Part shown: positions 18,898 through 28,782 of the stretch, one piece after another | Position numbering within the stretch: position 1 is the first letter of the stretch | How the letters are laid out: each line of letters begins with the position of its first letter | Assembly (NCBI RefSeq): GCF_000090795.2 | Contig: NW_003546398.1 | Location: forward strand, 132,462-163,286 | Length of the DNA: 30,825 nt | Direction: 5' to 3' | Origin: Amphimedon queenslandica | Lineage: Eukaryota; Porifera; Demospongiae; Haplosclerida; Niphatidae | Position numbers and translations under genes: made by a program | The notes under the pieces: generated by a model | Told to the model about the DNA's origin: nothing | The model's database searches: none | Seen by the model: only the letters and a program-made list of their open reading frames with translations

Positions 18898-19119
18898 TGT
18901 AAACGATGATCGGTTGACTAAGATAAATATGTTTTGGAATGATTTGTAGTGTCTGCTTGCACTGTGATGCTCTGTAGACTGAACTCTTGACATATCCACG
19001 GGGTATATATAGATACCCCTGCAAAACCCCACATACAGGTGGGTCAGTATAACATCCTCAATTTTTATGGGAGCTCATTTTCTGCCTAATTCATTACATT
19101 CAACCAACAGAAAATATAC
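18898..19119 (-). other. 5' leader of DIRS-like copy 2
   Basis: No ORF. Shares about 200 bp with copy 1 (8600-8703 plus 14501-14604), including a perfect GGGGTATATATAGATACCCC palindrome at 19000-19019 (8679-8698 in copy 1) that also contains a TATATA box-like core, a plausible promoter element. Confidence 0.6.
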
Positions 19120-19269
19120 GTAATAACTACCACCTACGCCGTTATCACTCCGTAGCCCTTTAATCTACTCTTGTGGCTTACTAGTTTGGGGGGCCAGACT
19201 CAATTTTAAGAAGAGCATCTGGTTTCATGCCTAACATCAACTCGTGCTTGTCTGGTGGAATTTGGTCAA

Positions 19270-21065
19270 CCTAATCAGATCAATGTTTTTTCTTAATAAT
19301 AATAATTATAGCCGGCAAAGCTAATTGTTTAATTATTGTACAGTATTATAGACGATGATCAATAAAAAATTTAATATAAGAGAGGGAAAAATAAAGTTTC
19401 ATGGGAGGGGGAAGATAGTTCCATTGATTAATTTTAGATGGGTAAAATGAGTTTGAATATGTAAATGTCTTGCAAGTGATCTGAGAAAAGTTACCGTTAT
19501 TATTAAATTGAAGAGAATAGCAGGAGGGAGCTTTAATTTGTAAACAATGGAATGGGCAAAATGAAAGATTTTCTTTTATTTTAAAAAGCAGGACAATTTT
19601 AAATTTAAATTGCCGATGAGACAGGGAAGTAAGGCGAGAGAGATTTAGGAGATGGTGGTACGGGATAGACCATAATTTGAAGGCTATTTTAAAGCCAAAT
19701 TGCTGAACAGCCTCCAGTTGTGATGAGACTGTGGGAGGAGGATCCCAAATTGAAGAAGCATACTCCAAAATTGGCCAAACTAGTGTCACACATAGATGAA
19801 GAATAGTCTCTGTAAATGAATGCTTGTAAAAGTTGCAATAAATTAGTCCGAGAACTTTTCTACATGTAGCTTTTTAAATTATAAACGATGTGTTTGCTCC
19901 AGGAAAATGTAGATGTAAAGATTAGGCCAAGGTATTTATAGGAAAACACACGATCAACAAGTGATTGATTTAGATAAAGGAGAGGAAGAGTATCAAAGAC
20001 TGAGTAACCTGAAAGAGAAAATATTATGTATTTTGACTTAAAGGTGGTTTAGAGATAGTGAGTTTTTGTGTATCCATGTACAAATCGAGTCAATTTCAGT
20101 TTGCAGGGAAGTCCAGTCAGTTGAAGGATTTGCGAGGGGATGAAGAAGAATATCGTCAGCAAATAGAAACATTTTGGAATGAGGAGAAAGGCTAACATTA
20201 CTTAAATTGTTAACAAACAGTAGAAAAAACAGAGGTCCTAGAATTGAGCCCTGAGGAACCCCTGAAGTAAAGGGAATAGGTGAGGAGATTGAATCTCTGA
20301 CACGAACACTTTTTTGTCTGTCAGAGTGGTAGGAGGTGAACCTCAAGTATAGTGAAGATAGAAGATTAAGTGCTAATAGTTTGTTAAGAAAAAATTGGTG
20401 GCTAACAGAGTCAAAAGCTTTCTTAACATCTAGGAAAAGACCACATACAGGGACAGAACGTTGTAAAGATGACAGAATAAATTAACTGACTGTGACTCGT
20501 GCAGTGGTGGTGGAACGTCCTGGGAGAAATCCAAATTGAGAGTCAGAGATGAGTCCAACTGAGAACAGATAATCAATGAGAATCTGGTCTACATGTTTCT
20601 GAAGGAGCTTTGAAATGAGGGAAAGAAGGGATATAGGGCGATAATCAGAAGGGGATGGCAGAGGGAGGACTAGTTTTAGGAATTGGTACCACCAGGGATT
20701 TCTTCCAGACCTCAAGAAAAGTTCCTTGTGATAGAGGGAGATTGAAAATATGCTGCAGGGGGGACACTAATGAGATGCGGTAGCTTTCAAAAGGAACGAC
20801 GAGGACACATCATCTGGGCCACTTGAAGTGTTAAGGGGTGGTTTGGAAATGAGACATAGGATTATTTCCTGCGTACAAAAGAAGTCAGCAGGGAGTCCTA
20901 AAGGAATGGAATTAGGAGAAGAGGGAGAGTAGCAAGAGGGGTCAGAGTGGGGGGAGGGAGAGAAAAAGGAGAGAGAAGGGTAAGGGCATAGATATTAGAG
21001 TATAAAGGGATTGGAAACTGCATGGGTGGCCTGTATAAACCAATGGAGGGCGAAGTTATCACTCC
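19270..21065 (-). mobile_element. Second LINE (CR1/L2-like), minus strand, 5'-truncated
   Basis: Minus-strand non-LTR element lacking its endonuclease; it begins near 21065 in the linker before the RT (SKPPLNTSSGPDDVSS about 20860-20800) and ends with an (ATT)n tail at about 19290-19305. The protein sequence is clearly different from the LINE at 3070-6590 (LLFADDT there, FLFADDILL here), so it is a separate family. Confidence 0.75.
19346..20715 (-). pseudogene. LINE reverse transcriptase
   Basis: One frame covers 20715-20038 with a single TAA (20484-20482): SDYRPISLLSLISKLLQKHV, SQFGFLPGRSTTTA, LFLDVKKAFDSVSH (motif A Asp), SGVPQGSILGPLFF (motif B), MFLFADDILLHPLA (motif C, FADD), ending IHKNSLSLNHL. 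After frameshifts come YKYLGLIFTSTFSWSKH (about 19930-19880) and the C-terminal part 19789-19346: TLVWPILEYASSIWDPP, VSSQLEAVQQFGFKI, INQWNYLPP. All RT motifs are present, so the palm was functional before the stop and shifts arose. Confidence 0.8.
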
Positions 21066-21826
21066 AGCATCCTAGTTTCTCCTTAGCAATGGGACAGGTT
21101 CACTTTTTTCTGTTTATATCTTAGTCCCAGTAGTTACAAAAAATTAACAAAATTATGCATACAATACCTTATAACTTTTATATTTATCAATCCAAATTTC
21201 ATACAGTTACTCAAAAGTAACAAACTGTTTCATTCATTACTAACAGCAGGTGTCAAGCCGGACCTCTTTTCTGATGTTCTGTACCTTTTACTAAAACGTC
21301 TCTTGTTTTACAATTACCACCTACGCAGTTACCAATCCCTTTACACTCCATTATCTATGGTAAGGGGGATAAATGTTACTATGTTACATTAGAATCCGCC
21401 CACACACGGTAAGTCTAGTATTATCAAGAATGGAACTGATAGAGATATTATACTTTTTTTCTATGACTACAACTGCCGACTGGATTGCCTTTATCTGCTC
21501 TGATGGTTAGACAATTAGGCAAGTAAAGAAATGCTTCGAGAAATAATGTGCTTGGATCCGAGATGAACTCAGCGAGACTACATCATTGCTCCAAATTAAG
21601 TACTACCGAGAAAAGCCAAAAATAGTAAGTACTTGACTGCTTTATTTTTCTTGATGCCAGGAAGCAAGTATGAAGTATAAAATAAGTGTACAAGCAAGTA
21701 TAAAATCAGTATTAAAAAATAAATCAACAATATCGGGCGTATTTATAGAGACCAACATTCTTCGCCCGCACAAATCAAAACATTGAAAACATGAGTTGAT
21801 TAGGCCATGCATGGCACCAGACTCTT
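21066..21826. other. AT-rich spacer
   Basis: No supported gene. A segment at 21314-21340 (TACCACCTACGCAGTTACCA) resembles 19129-19150 (TACCACCTACGCCGTTATCA), on the other side of the second LINE; otherwise nothing recognised. Confidence 0.4.
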
Positions 21827-22135
21827 ACAAGTAAATAAAAACAATAAAAATGGAAAAGTGGTAGGATTGAATTGGAAAAAAGTAAAAAAACTAGAGGGTA
21901 TGCAAACTGGTGTAATAAAAAAAATCCTACACCACTGCATGAAGAATATGATCCAAAGCATGAGTTGTAATTATCCCAGCACATAGACAGCTACATGATA
22001 GCACTATAAAGAATTTATCCTCATGCAGTGGTGTAGGATTTTTTAACACACCAGTTTGCATACCCTCTAGTTTAATTACTTTTTTCCAATTTAATCCTAC
22101 TACTTTTCCATTTTTAATGTTTTTTATTTACTTGT
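21827..22135. repeat. Long inverted repeat, 118-bp arms (MITE-like foldback)
   Basis: Left arm 21827-21944 begins ACAAGTAAATAAAA and includes GAGGGTATGCAAACTGGTGT and CCTACACCACTGCATGA; right arm 22017-22135 is its inverse with about a dozen scattered differences and small indels. The loop (21945-22016) is about 72 bp. No ORF. Transcribed RNA could form a long hairpin. Probably a palindromic MITE. Confidence 0.85.
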
Positions 22136-22665
22136 TTCCATTCTTTTTTTCTTAAATATTAATAATACTACATCTGTTATGATTTTGTGGTTAGGTTAAT
22201 TATACTCATGCTGATCACGTGCGCATAAATTAAAATGGCATCAAACCACAAGCCAACGCAGTGTCAGCAGCAGGATCTGTCTTCCATTTTGTTCTTTGTG
22301 AAGTCATCTTAGTAGTCCTTGATCCAAGCACAGAAGAATGATGCAAAAGCCAACTTGAGCAGTTCTCTAGTTTAAAAGATTATCCGGTCCATAGAAGAAA
22401 GATAAAAGAAGAAAAAAAGTCTGTCAAATTTTGCAGAACTTTGAATTTGGGCCTATTCTCCAGAAATGCTCCTGCTACATTACAGTCCACTTTAAAGGTA
22501 CCAAGAGAATTGCTCAGTGAAGGAGAGCTCATTTGACCTATTTATAAGGCTATACACCTAAGATAAAAGAGTTATGAGTGTTTGAAAATCATAGAAACGG
22601 TCACCATTTTGAAAAACCAACCTCACTCCTACATATAGGCTACCGCCATAAATATAATACATGGA
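22136..22665. other. Spacer before the GC-rich element
   Basis: AT-rich, no supported gene. A plus-strand frame from an ATG at 22234 (MASNHKPTQCQQQDLS) closes quickly and later fragments (EERKKKKK) look decayed; function unknown. Confidence 0.35.
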
Positions 22666-23393
22666 ACAGGTTAACTCACCTCTAGTCAAATCCTAGAACC
22701 TTCGGCTACGCCAGAGAACCAGGCCTGCCCCGGTGGCGACTTCCGCCGGAGACCCCCCCCCCAGGCCAGCTGCTCTGAAGAGAAGCTTGCCTTGCCAAGG
22801 GACTTAAAATCCCCTCTCCAGTCGAGCCGGTAGTGCCCCGTGTTCCCTCAGCCGGCCTGTCTCGTCGGGGCCTCTCGAAAACTGCTGGAACAGGCTGTTT
22901 AAGGTGAGCACCCACTCAATTACCACCCGCAAACAGCCAGATAAGCTGGCCCTCGCAACCCAATCAGCGGGGCAGTGAGTGAAGGCGGGAAGAGCGGGAC
23001 CTCCCTGAGTATAACAGGCTAAATGTTTCATCGAGTAAGGGGCTGAAGCCCCCAGGGAAAAGCCCGATCAGAATGTAGGCTCCGCGAGGGAGGCCAAGGC
23101 CTGAAGGCATGGGACATTCACAGGAAATTGGAAAGGCCCGACCGGAGGGCAGGGACTTAAGCTCCCAAGCCCTAAAGGAGAAAGAATAGGAGTAAGGTTG
23201 TTAGAGGGCAAGAAAGATGCGAAACTAGAACTTCCCCGCCCCCACGAACAAAGTGATCAACCACATTAGATGAAGCAAAACTCAAGTAACACAAAAATAC
23301 TGACAAAATGACAGAAAGGAAACAGGCCCAAGAAAAACAGACAGTACATAATGAGGGCCAGCACTATAGGAGAAAAACAACCATAAACTAGTC
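22666..23393 (-). other. 3' untranslated region of Ngaro-like copy A
   Basis: GC-rich, no conserved coding. Any split direct repeats expected for Ngaro elements would lie here, but I could not identify a convincing pair. Confidence 0.4.
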
Positions 23394-24360
23394 CTACGCT
23401 GGTTTAGGAGCCAGAGCTGGAGACCCGAAGATCTGACTAGCCAGAGCGGCCAAAGTCTCAGGAGGGGTTCTGATATAAACCTAGGCGTCAAAACACCATA
23501 GGCACATTGCCTTGATAAGGTGGGCCGGGACGCCCACCAAAGCAGCAGCCGTGGTGGCCCCAATCCGAAAGCTGTGGCCTGCATAGGACGCCGGATGGAC
23601 ACCAGACACAGCCAGAGCCGAACAAAGGTACCCGACAAAGCCTTCCCTTGAGACAGGCCAACCATCCAGCCAAACAAACAATGGACTAGAAGCTTGAGGG
23701 CGCACGGCCAAGTAGTTGGTTAGGGCCTGCACGGGACAGAGAGGGCCACCTGTGGTGCCAAAGACTACCAGCACCCCGGGGCCACTAGGATTAGTTTTGG
23801 AGAACAGGAGAAGTACCGGGCCCGAGGAGGGGAGTGCTCAAACGAAACATCAGACACTACAATCGCTGCTGGAGAACCGGGATCCTGAATAGTGAGCTTG
23901 CCTATACAAAAACACCCAAAAAAGGCAGTTAAGGACAAGGCCCAGAGCACACGAACCAAGGGTACCTCAACTAAGCCCGACTCCCATGCTGACTTAAGGG
24001 CCAGCAGGATCTGAGGCGTGATTGGGAGCCTTAGGGGAGCTGACTGGGCAACCTGAGACCTGGCCACCCCCTCCCGGAGGGTGTACTGCAACCACAGGCA
24101 GACTTCCCTCGACAGAGGGGACAGACCTGCTTTAATAGACAGGTGCCAAACAGCTGAGACATACCCAGAGATAGTTGGGCTCGAAGCCCCTCAGAGGCCA
24201 GGTAAGCAACAAACCTACACAGCGTAATCTCGGACGGGGGCAGTGGAAAAATTCGGGCCTTGAAGCAGAAAGTCAAATAGCGTTTCTTCCTGACCAAGTA
24301 GGAGTTGTGGGAGTTCTCGGACAAGCCTCGAACAAACAGAAATTTAGCTGATCTATCCAA
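23394..24360 (-). pseudogene. Ngaro-like tyrosine recombinase
   Basis: N-terminal SAM-like part 24360-24190 (LFVRGLSENSHNSYLVRKKR, ITLCRFVAYLASEGL), frame changes, then 24091-23765 (VEVPLVRVLWALSLTAFFGC followed by FCIGKLTI) and 23774-23394 (CPVQALTNYLAV, SYAGHSFRIGATTAAALVGV, LIKAM, VYIRTPPETLAALASQIFG). The H-x-x-R of box II (HSFR) is intact. Two core faults: the first catalytic Arg of the FFGFLR motif reads Cys (FFGCFC), and a TAG at 23483-23481 falls inside the tyrosine box just before VYIR. There are also frameshifts near 24190, 24090 and 23770. The enzyme would integrate circular cDNA; this copy cannot. Confidence 0.8.
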
Positions 24361-24458
24361 GCCTTCGAATACCAGTCTGGTCGGCGGTCCAAGACGAGCC
24401 CTGTTACCACATCTGACAGGACCACTGGAGACCTGGGGGCCTGGGGAAGGAGAGAAAA

Positions 24459-26093
24459 CTAACTAGAACTGTTGTCATGGGATAACGCGTCGGCCGCCCC
24501 ATTCAACACACCCGGCAGATGTTCCACCACTACAGAAACGTCCAGCTTGGCCTGCAGAATGGCAAGCAGGTAAGCAAGTGGTTCAACTGAGGGTCTTTAG
24601 CCGTGCCGGCAGAAATGCAGTGAACAACCGCCTGGTTATCACAGCAATAGAGGATGGAGCCCCTCGATCAACGGCAACCTCATACTGCCAGGCTGGCCAC
24701 AATGGGGACAAGTTCTTTGGGGGCGATCGAAACTTCGGACCAGGACCTTGGCCACCGGAGTTGGAACCACTCACCCGAGGAGGTGATGAATGCACTGCAA
24801 CTCCAATGTCCCGAAGCATTGGAAAAAGGAAGAGCCTTGCTGGGACCCACAGACAGAAAGAAAAACACCCCGTTCCAGGACGTGAGTAGACGTTGCCACC
24901 ACACAATATCTCCCCCGGCTGGCGACAGAGTCGAACATTGTGGTGCTGCCGCTGAGGGATTTTCATCGTATTGATGAGGCCCCTGAGGAAGGGGCGACCA
25001 GGCTTGACCACCTTCGCTGCATGGTTGAGGTGACCAATCAGTGACTGGAGCTGTCTCTTCGTAGCGGCTCACTTATTGCCCCATTTGCGAAGCGCCTGTT
25101 TAAGCCGAGCCAGCTTATCCACTGGGAGCCTGATCACCTGAAAAACCAAGTCGATCTCAATACCAAGGAATATCAAGGAGGTTGCGGGACCCACAACTTT
25201 GTGAGGGGCCACCAGCAACCCCAGTTTCTCACACAAGGGGACAGCGACTTCCAGAGTGTGGCGACACTCGCTGGAGGAGCCAGGGGACCATAAGAAGTTG
25301 TCTAAATAATGGATTAGGTCTGAGATCCCTTCACAATGCATCGCCCGAGCTAAGGCGTCCACCACAGCTGTAAACAGCTTCAGGGCCGAGCAAAGGCCGA
25401 AGGGGAGCGCCCTATTGCAGAAGAGCTGGTCCCCCCAAGACATCCTCAGCAGCGGCTGGGTTTCGGGATGGACCGGGACCCTCCTATAGGCGGAGCGAAA
25501 ATCAAGCTTGGCCATTCAAGCTTCCCAGCCAGCCCGGTGGACTGCCGCTACCGCCTGATCCACCGACAAATAGGATAAAGAGCAGAGCGCGGGGTCGATT
25601 CCATTATTAACACTCGTGCCGGCAGGGGACAATAGGTCCACAATGAGCCTGAACTTGCCGGGTTGGCTGGCCTTGGGAATTAAACCGACTGGGTTCACGT
25701 GAATAGCCTCGTTTGGCCCCACACCCTTATGGTGGCTTCCCCTAACTCTCCAGCCAGGCAGTCCTGGACAACCTGAGGGTTCTGTCAAACAGATGGAAAG
25801 TTCTGCCGAGCTCGTTCGAGAGGCTGGGATCTGTCAAAGCCTACTTTGAAACCAGCAGAGATCCCCTGAGAGAGGATATCAGCAAGGGATTTATCTGGCA
25901 GGCTTGTGAGGTACGGGCCCCAAGCCTTAGTCCGCAGGCATTGGTGAATGGAGTGGCTCTCAGAGACGTCCGATGGGCGCCTCGCCTTGAGGGCCAGTAG
26001 ATCAGAAGTATAGGGGTAGTGGCTCAGAAGCCACACGGAGGAGCCTACAAAACGAAGTTGAAATATCATTAACCACAGAATAAACAACAGCAT
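24459..26093 (-). pseudogene. Ngaro-like reverse transcriptase-RNase H
   Basis: N-terminal region 26093-25785 (LPDKSLADILSQGISAGFKV), frameshift near 25787, then GPNEAIHVNPVGLIPKASQ, KFRLIVDLLSPAGTSVNNGI (25788-25516), TGA 25518-25516, MAKLDFRSAYRRVPVHP (motif A), RALPFGLCSALKLFTAVVDA (motif B), LIHYLDNFLW (motif C, 25298-25270), FLGIEID, TGA 25071-25069, QLQSLIGHLNHAAKVVKPGR (connection). RNase H follows in shifted frames: NASGHWSCSAF, APKELVPIVASLAV, YCCDNQAVVHCI, and VVVEHLPGVLNGAADALSHD up to TAG 24461-24459. Motif C reads YLDN where the family has YLDD, and the first RNase H Asp (DASG) reads Asn, so both active sites are hit. Dead copy. Confidence 0.8.
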
Positions 26094-26166
26094 ACAGAAA
26101 CATTAAGAGACAGTTATAAATAATAAAGAGTCAGAGTCCTGGGCTGCACTTGGGAGCCACCTGGGG

Positions 26167-26340
26167 CTAAGGAGCGGAGGAAGGTGACTTGGCTTTGGCC
26201 TTCCCCTTACTGTCTTCACAAGTGACCACTGTATGCCCAGTCTTGGAGCAGGTAGAACAAGCATGAAGAAAAAGACATTTGCCGAATGAATTGGGACAAA
26301 CTCCTGCATTAAAATGACGGCAGATCACGAGGAGAGTCCT
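26167..26340 (-). pseudogene. Gag zinc-finger end, displaced by frameshift
   Basis: The frame ending at TAG 26169-26167 reads ICRHFNAGVCPNSFGKCLFL followed by HACSTCSKTGHTVVTC, a CRxFN-C-C-H-C-C-H-C pattern seen at the C-terminus of DIRS/Ngaro gag proteins. It lies one frame away from and directly after the gag ORF (which stops at 26342), so gag was originally one longer protein ending in this nucleic-acid-binding module. Confidence 0.7.
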
Positions 26341-26341
26341 A

Positions 26342-27298
26342 CTATATCTTGGGGCGGGACGGGGCTTTGCCCTGCTGGTCCAGAGAGGCTAGGGTGCAGT
26401 CTGCCCCATCATGGTCCCAAGACAGACAAAGGGGGTAATTCCTCGAGCCTCTGGCAGGGGCTGCTCCGAGCATTGTAGCCGACATAAGGGAGGGATCAAT
26501 TTCCGACCAGTTCAGGGGAACTCCAGCAGCCACTTGCTGCCGGAACTGACGATCATACTCAAGCCAGCCAGAGCCCCCGTAGGACTGAGCCAGCTCAATG
26601 ACTATCTGTCCATATGCGACCAGCTCACGTAGCCTGGGATCCGGAACTAGAACAGCCACGTAGGACAGAAAACAATAAACCCATGAGAGAGGGTCCGAGA
26701 TGTCCCTCATTTGGGACTGAGCCGTGGAGCCCTGCACTGGGCCCAGCTCCCGCAACTGAGAAGCTAATGCCACATTGTCTGCTAATAGCTCCTTAAATTT
26801 GATGAGCAAACCCCTGGAAATTTTGTCCACTGCCTTCCCCGGAATAGGGGGCAAGGCCGACGCCAGAGCTAAGGAAGGAAAGGTAGAGGAGGCTGGAGCT
26901 GAAGAGAGAGCCCCACCCAGTAGCTCAGTCAACCAGGAGGGGCGCAGCTCCGGGGCAACCGAAAGGGAAGGCCCCGACAGGGAGGTAGGCACTGGCCTGA
27001 CACGACCAGCACCAGAGACTGAAGGGATACCGGCTGCTCCCGACAAACCACCAAGACTAGCCCCAGAGACAAGAGTGGAAAGGTCCAGTGAGCCAAGCAT
27101 ATGGGAGGGACCGCCGACGGGGAGAGCACCTAAAGGAAGAGAAAGAAAATTGGACATATCCCTGAGAAGGGAAGGAAGGGGGAAGTTAAGCCCCTTTAAG
27201 GGGAGAAGCAACCCACAGATGGGCTTGACTGCAACTAAAGAGGGGGGAGCCACGAGCGAGGAAGGTAGACACCAACCTGCCAACTTCTCCCTCAGCAG
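26342..27298 (-). CDS. Ngaro-like gag main exon
   Basis: The minus-strand frame is open from 27316 (TAA at 27319-27317) to 26344-26342, about 318 residues and uninterrupted. The N-terminal half is Pro/Leu/Gly/Ser-rich and low-complexity; the core is SALPPIPGKAVDKISRG, FKELLADNVALASQLRELGP, MRDISDPLSWVYCFLSYVAV, AYGQIVIELAQSYGGSGWLE and NYPLCLSWDHDGADC. The same core occurs in plus-strand copy B at 30114-30466, which confirms it is real. No ATG lies upstream in frame, and a TTTACTCTAATTGGGCAG acceptor-like site ends at 27299, so it is probably joined to the leader exon by splicing; the phase does not fit perfectly. The zinc-finger end is in another frame just downstream. Confidence 0.75.
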   Translation of the reverse strand: MLREKLAGWCLPSSLVAPPSLVAVKPICGLLLPLKGLNFPLPSLLRDMSNFLSLPLGALPVGGPSHMLGSLDLSTLVSGASLGGLSGAAGIPSVSGAGRVRPVPTSLSGPSLSVAPELRPSWLTELLGGALSSAPASSTFPSLALASALPPIPGKAVDKISRGLLIKFKELLADNVALASQLRELGPVQGSTAQSQMRDISDPLSWVYCFLSYVAVLVPDPRLRELVAYGQIVIELAQSYGGSGWLEYDRQFRQQVAAGVPLNWSEIDPSLMSATMLGAAPARGSRNYPLCLSWDHDGADCTLASLDQQGKAPSRPKI

Positions 27299-28121
27299 CT
27301 GCCCAATTAGAGTAAATTACCCCGGAGGAGGCACCATGACCCTAGGGAAAACACAGCCTTGGAGCTGACTCATCAGCCCAGACTGAGAACACAACTGAGA
27401 AGAGGAAGCAGTGACAACTGCCATGATAGCATAGAGGGAAAAGAAATGAGCATATAGGCCAGTAATTGACCACAAGGAGAAAGACCTGTGAAGGTGACAG
27501 AGAGAAATTGGCAGAGGTCAGAGAGTGCAACCACAGGACCTCCCCCCACAGGAGGGCCACCCCAGGAGCCACAAAGGCATAAATGTAATCTCTTCAGAGA
27601 GAGAAGGGGGGATAGGCTGCAACAGGCTGGGGTTACTGGCCCTGGACACTGCTAGAGGCCGGACCCCTAGAACATCACAGGCTGGGAGCCAGGGATAGAA
27701 TGGTAGGCGGCCTCGGGGGCTGAAAGCCACACAGGCAGACAGCCATAAAGGAGTACTGAACTGACAGAACGGCTCCCCAAAAGAGATGGAACTCCGCCTG
27801 AGAGACCCGAGACAGGAACCGGAAGAGGCTGGGATAAGGGCTGCACACGCCCAACCCAAGACTGCAATTAGATCTTGCCCTGCCCACCATCTAACTCACC
27901 ACCCCCCTCACTCTCTCCAAACACTGTATGCGCTGTCTCACTTTGCGCTGTCTCACTTTGTGGGCAGGCACAAGGGAACCAAGGGACTCCCAGCCTCGAA
28001 GGAGAGACTGCAAGGTCGACCCTGACAGCCACCCATCAAGAAAGGGAAGATAAAGGCACTCTGATGTACACTAAGCCCACTAGTCTAGTACTGTAAACCC
28101 GCATGCAGACAGAGCACTCAC
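27299..28121 (-). other. Probable intron of Ngaro-like copy A
   Basis: Starts at a strong donor (GGCCG|GTGAGTG, exon end 28122) and ends near the gag acceptor. Only overlapping Pro/Ser-rich antisense frames occur, none shared with copy B. Contains a direct repeat CTGTCTCACTTTG(T/C)G at about 27931-27962. Confidence 0.45.
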
Positions 28122-28380
28122 CGGCCAAGGGTGAGAGCCCTGAGGAGGAACTTGGCCCTGTTGCACCACTAGAAGCCGCTACAATTCCCTCCGCCACAGC
28201 TCTAGATATCATCGACGCCACTAAGCTGAAGGAAACTGGCTCACCAGACCCAACACTGGACACAGCAGCAGCCGAGGACGTCGTAGTTGAGGAAGACAAG
28301 CTGGAGCCACCGCCACTGGAGGCCCCAGATGTCACGGTCATTGTCGTCGAGCCGCTAGAAGTGGACGCAGAAGACGCCAT
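28122..28380 (-). CDS. Leader exon of the Ngaro-like gag, copy A
   Basis: ATG at 28380; Ser/Thr/Gly-rich N-terminus (MASSASTSSGSTTMTVTSGA) then MISRAVAEGIVAASSGATGP. The unbroken frame would run to 28036, but a consensus GTGAGT donor lies at 28121-28116. Copy B encodes a related leader (LISRAVAEGIVTVGAVG) followed by its own GTGAGT donor, so a spliced 5' exon is the best reading. Function unknown; the Ser-rich tract with a short helical motif probably forms the gag N-terminus. Confidence 0.6.
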
Positions 28381-28593
28381 GAGAAGTCCTTCAGACCGGA
28401 GAATAATCAACACAAACTAGAGACCAATCGAACAGAAGACGCCGCGAACAGAGACCAGGCACTGAAAAGTAACTTCAATACCAGAGTGCAATCCAAAACT
28501 AAGAGAAAACTTGAACCAAATTTGCAGCAGAAACCAGACAATCAGACAATTACTGAAACTAGAGTACCCGCGCGTGAGCTTAAATAGCTAAGA

Positions 28594-28662
28594 GAGTTAA
28601 CCTTGATTAACTACAATAACTTAAATGATGATTAAGTTATTATGGTTAATCAAGGTTAACTC
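28594..28662. repeat. 69-bp palindrome at the head-to-head junction
   Basis: Arms of 31 bp, 28594-28624 (GAGTTAACCTTGATTAAC...) and 28632-28662 (...GTTAATCAAGGTTAACTC), differ at two positions and flank a 7-bp loop (ATGATGA). It separates the 5' ends of two related Ngaro-like elements transcribed away from each other. It may be two abutting terminal repeats. Confidence 0.9.
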
Positions 28663-28782
28663 AGTCAGCGAGAATATATACGTCAGTTGTAACCACAAGG
28701 CAAGATATTTGAGAATTCTGGAGCGGAGTATCCTTTGCTGCATGATTTTGTTGTTTCTCTAACGTGTCTTGTTCTCCTATCT

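Larger units (their letters stand above)
14605..19119 (-). mobile_element. DIRS-like tyrosine-recombinase retrotransposon, copy 2
   Basis: A near full-length minus-strand element with gag-like gene (18897-18226), RT-RNase H polyprotein (18278-16260) and tyrosine recombinase (about 15800-14779), the order of DIRS-type elements, which integrate by recombinase rather than integrase and make no target duplication (family knowledge). The 5' leader is 18898-19119; the 3' flank 14605-14778 matches copy 1 at 7990-8160. All genes carry stops or frameshifts, but domains are easily read. Confidence 0.8.
22666..28624 (-). mobile_element. Ngaro-like tyrosine-recombinase retrotransposon, copy A
   Basis: GC-rich minus-strand element: short leader ORF exon (28380-28122), gag (27298-26167), RT-RNase H (26093-24459), tyrosine recombinase (24360-23394) and a 3' untranslated region (23393-22666). 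Gene order and recombinase type fit DIRS/Ngaro elements; GC content and protein sequence are unlike the DIRS-like copies at 7985-19119. A short inverted match exists between the 5' edge (AAGGTTAACTC read on the minus strand) and the 3' edge (GAGTTAACCTG), placing the right boundary at the palindrome and the left near 22666; the exact ends are inferred. Confidence 0.75.

Noticed and set aside
23282..23677. 131-residue minus-strand ORF with Leu/Trp-rich sequence
   Set aside because: Out-of-frame reading of the recombinase catalytic region; the HSFR frame is the conserved one.
24578..24974. Two overlapping plus-strand ORFs of about 100 residues
   Set aside because: Both lie antisense to the RNase H region, whose DNQ and HLPGVLNGAADALS motifs are clear.
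26775..27368. 197-residue plus-strand ORF opposite Ngaro-like gag
   Set aside because: GC-rich antisense shadow; copy B conserves the gag frame, not this one.
28103..28420. 105-residue plus-strand acidic ORF
   Set aside because: Antisense of the leader exon of copy A; the leader is supported by its relative in copy B.
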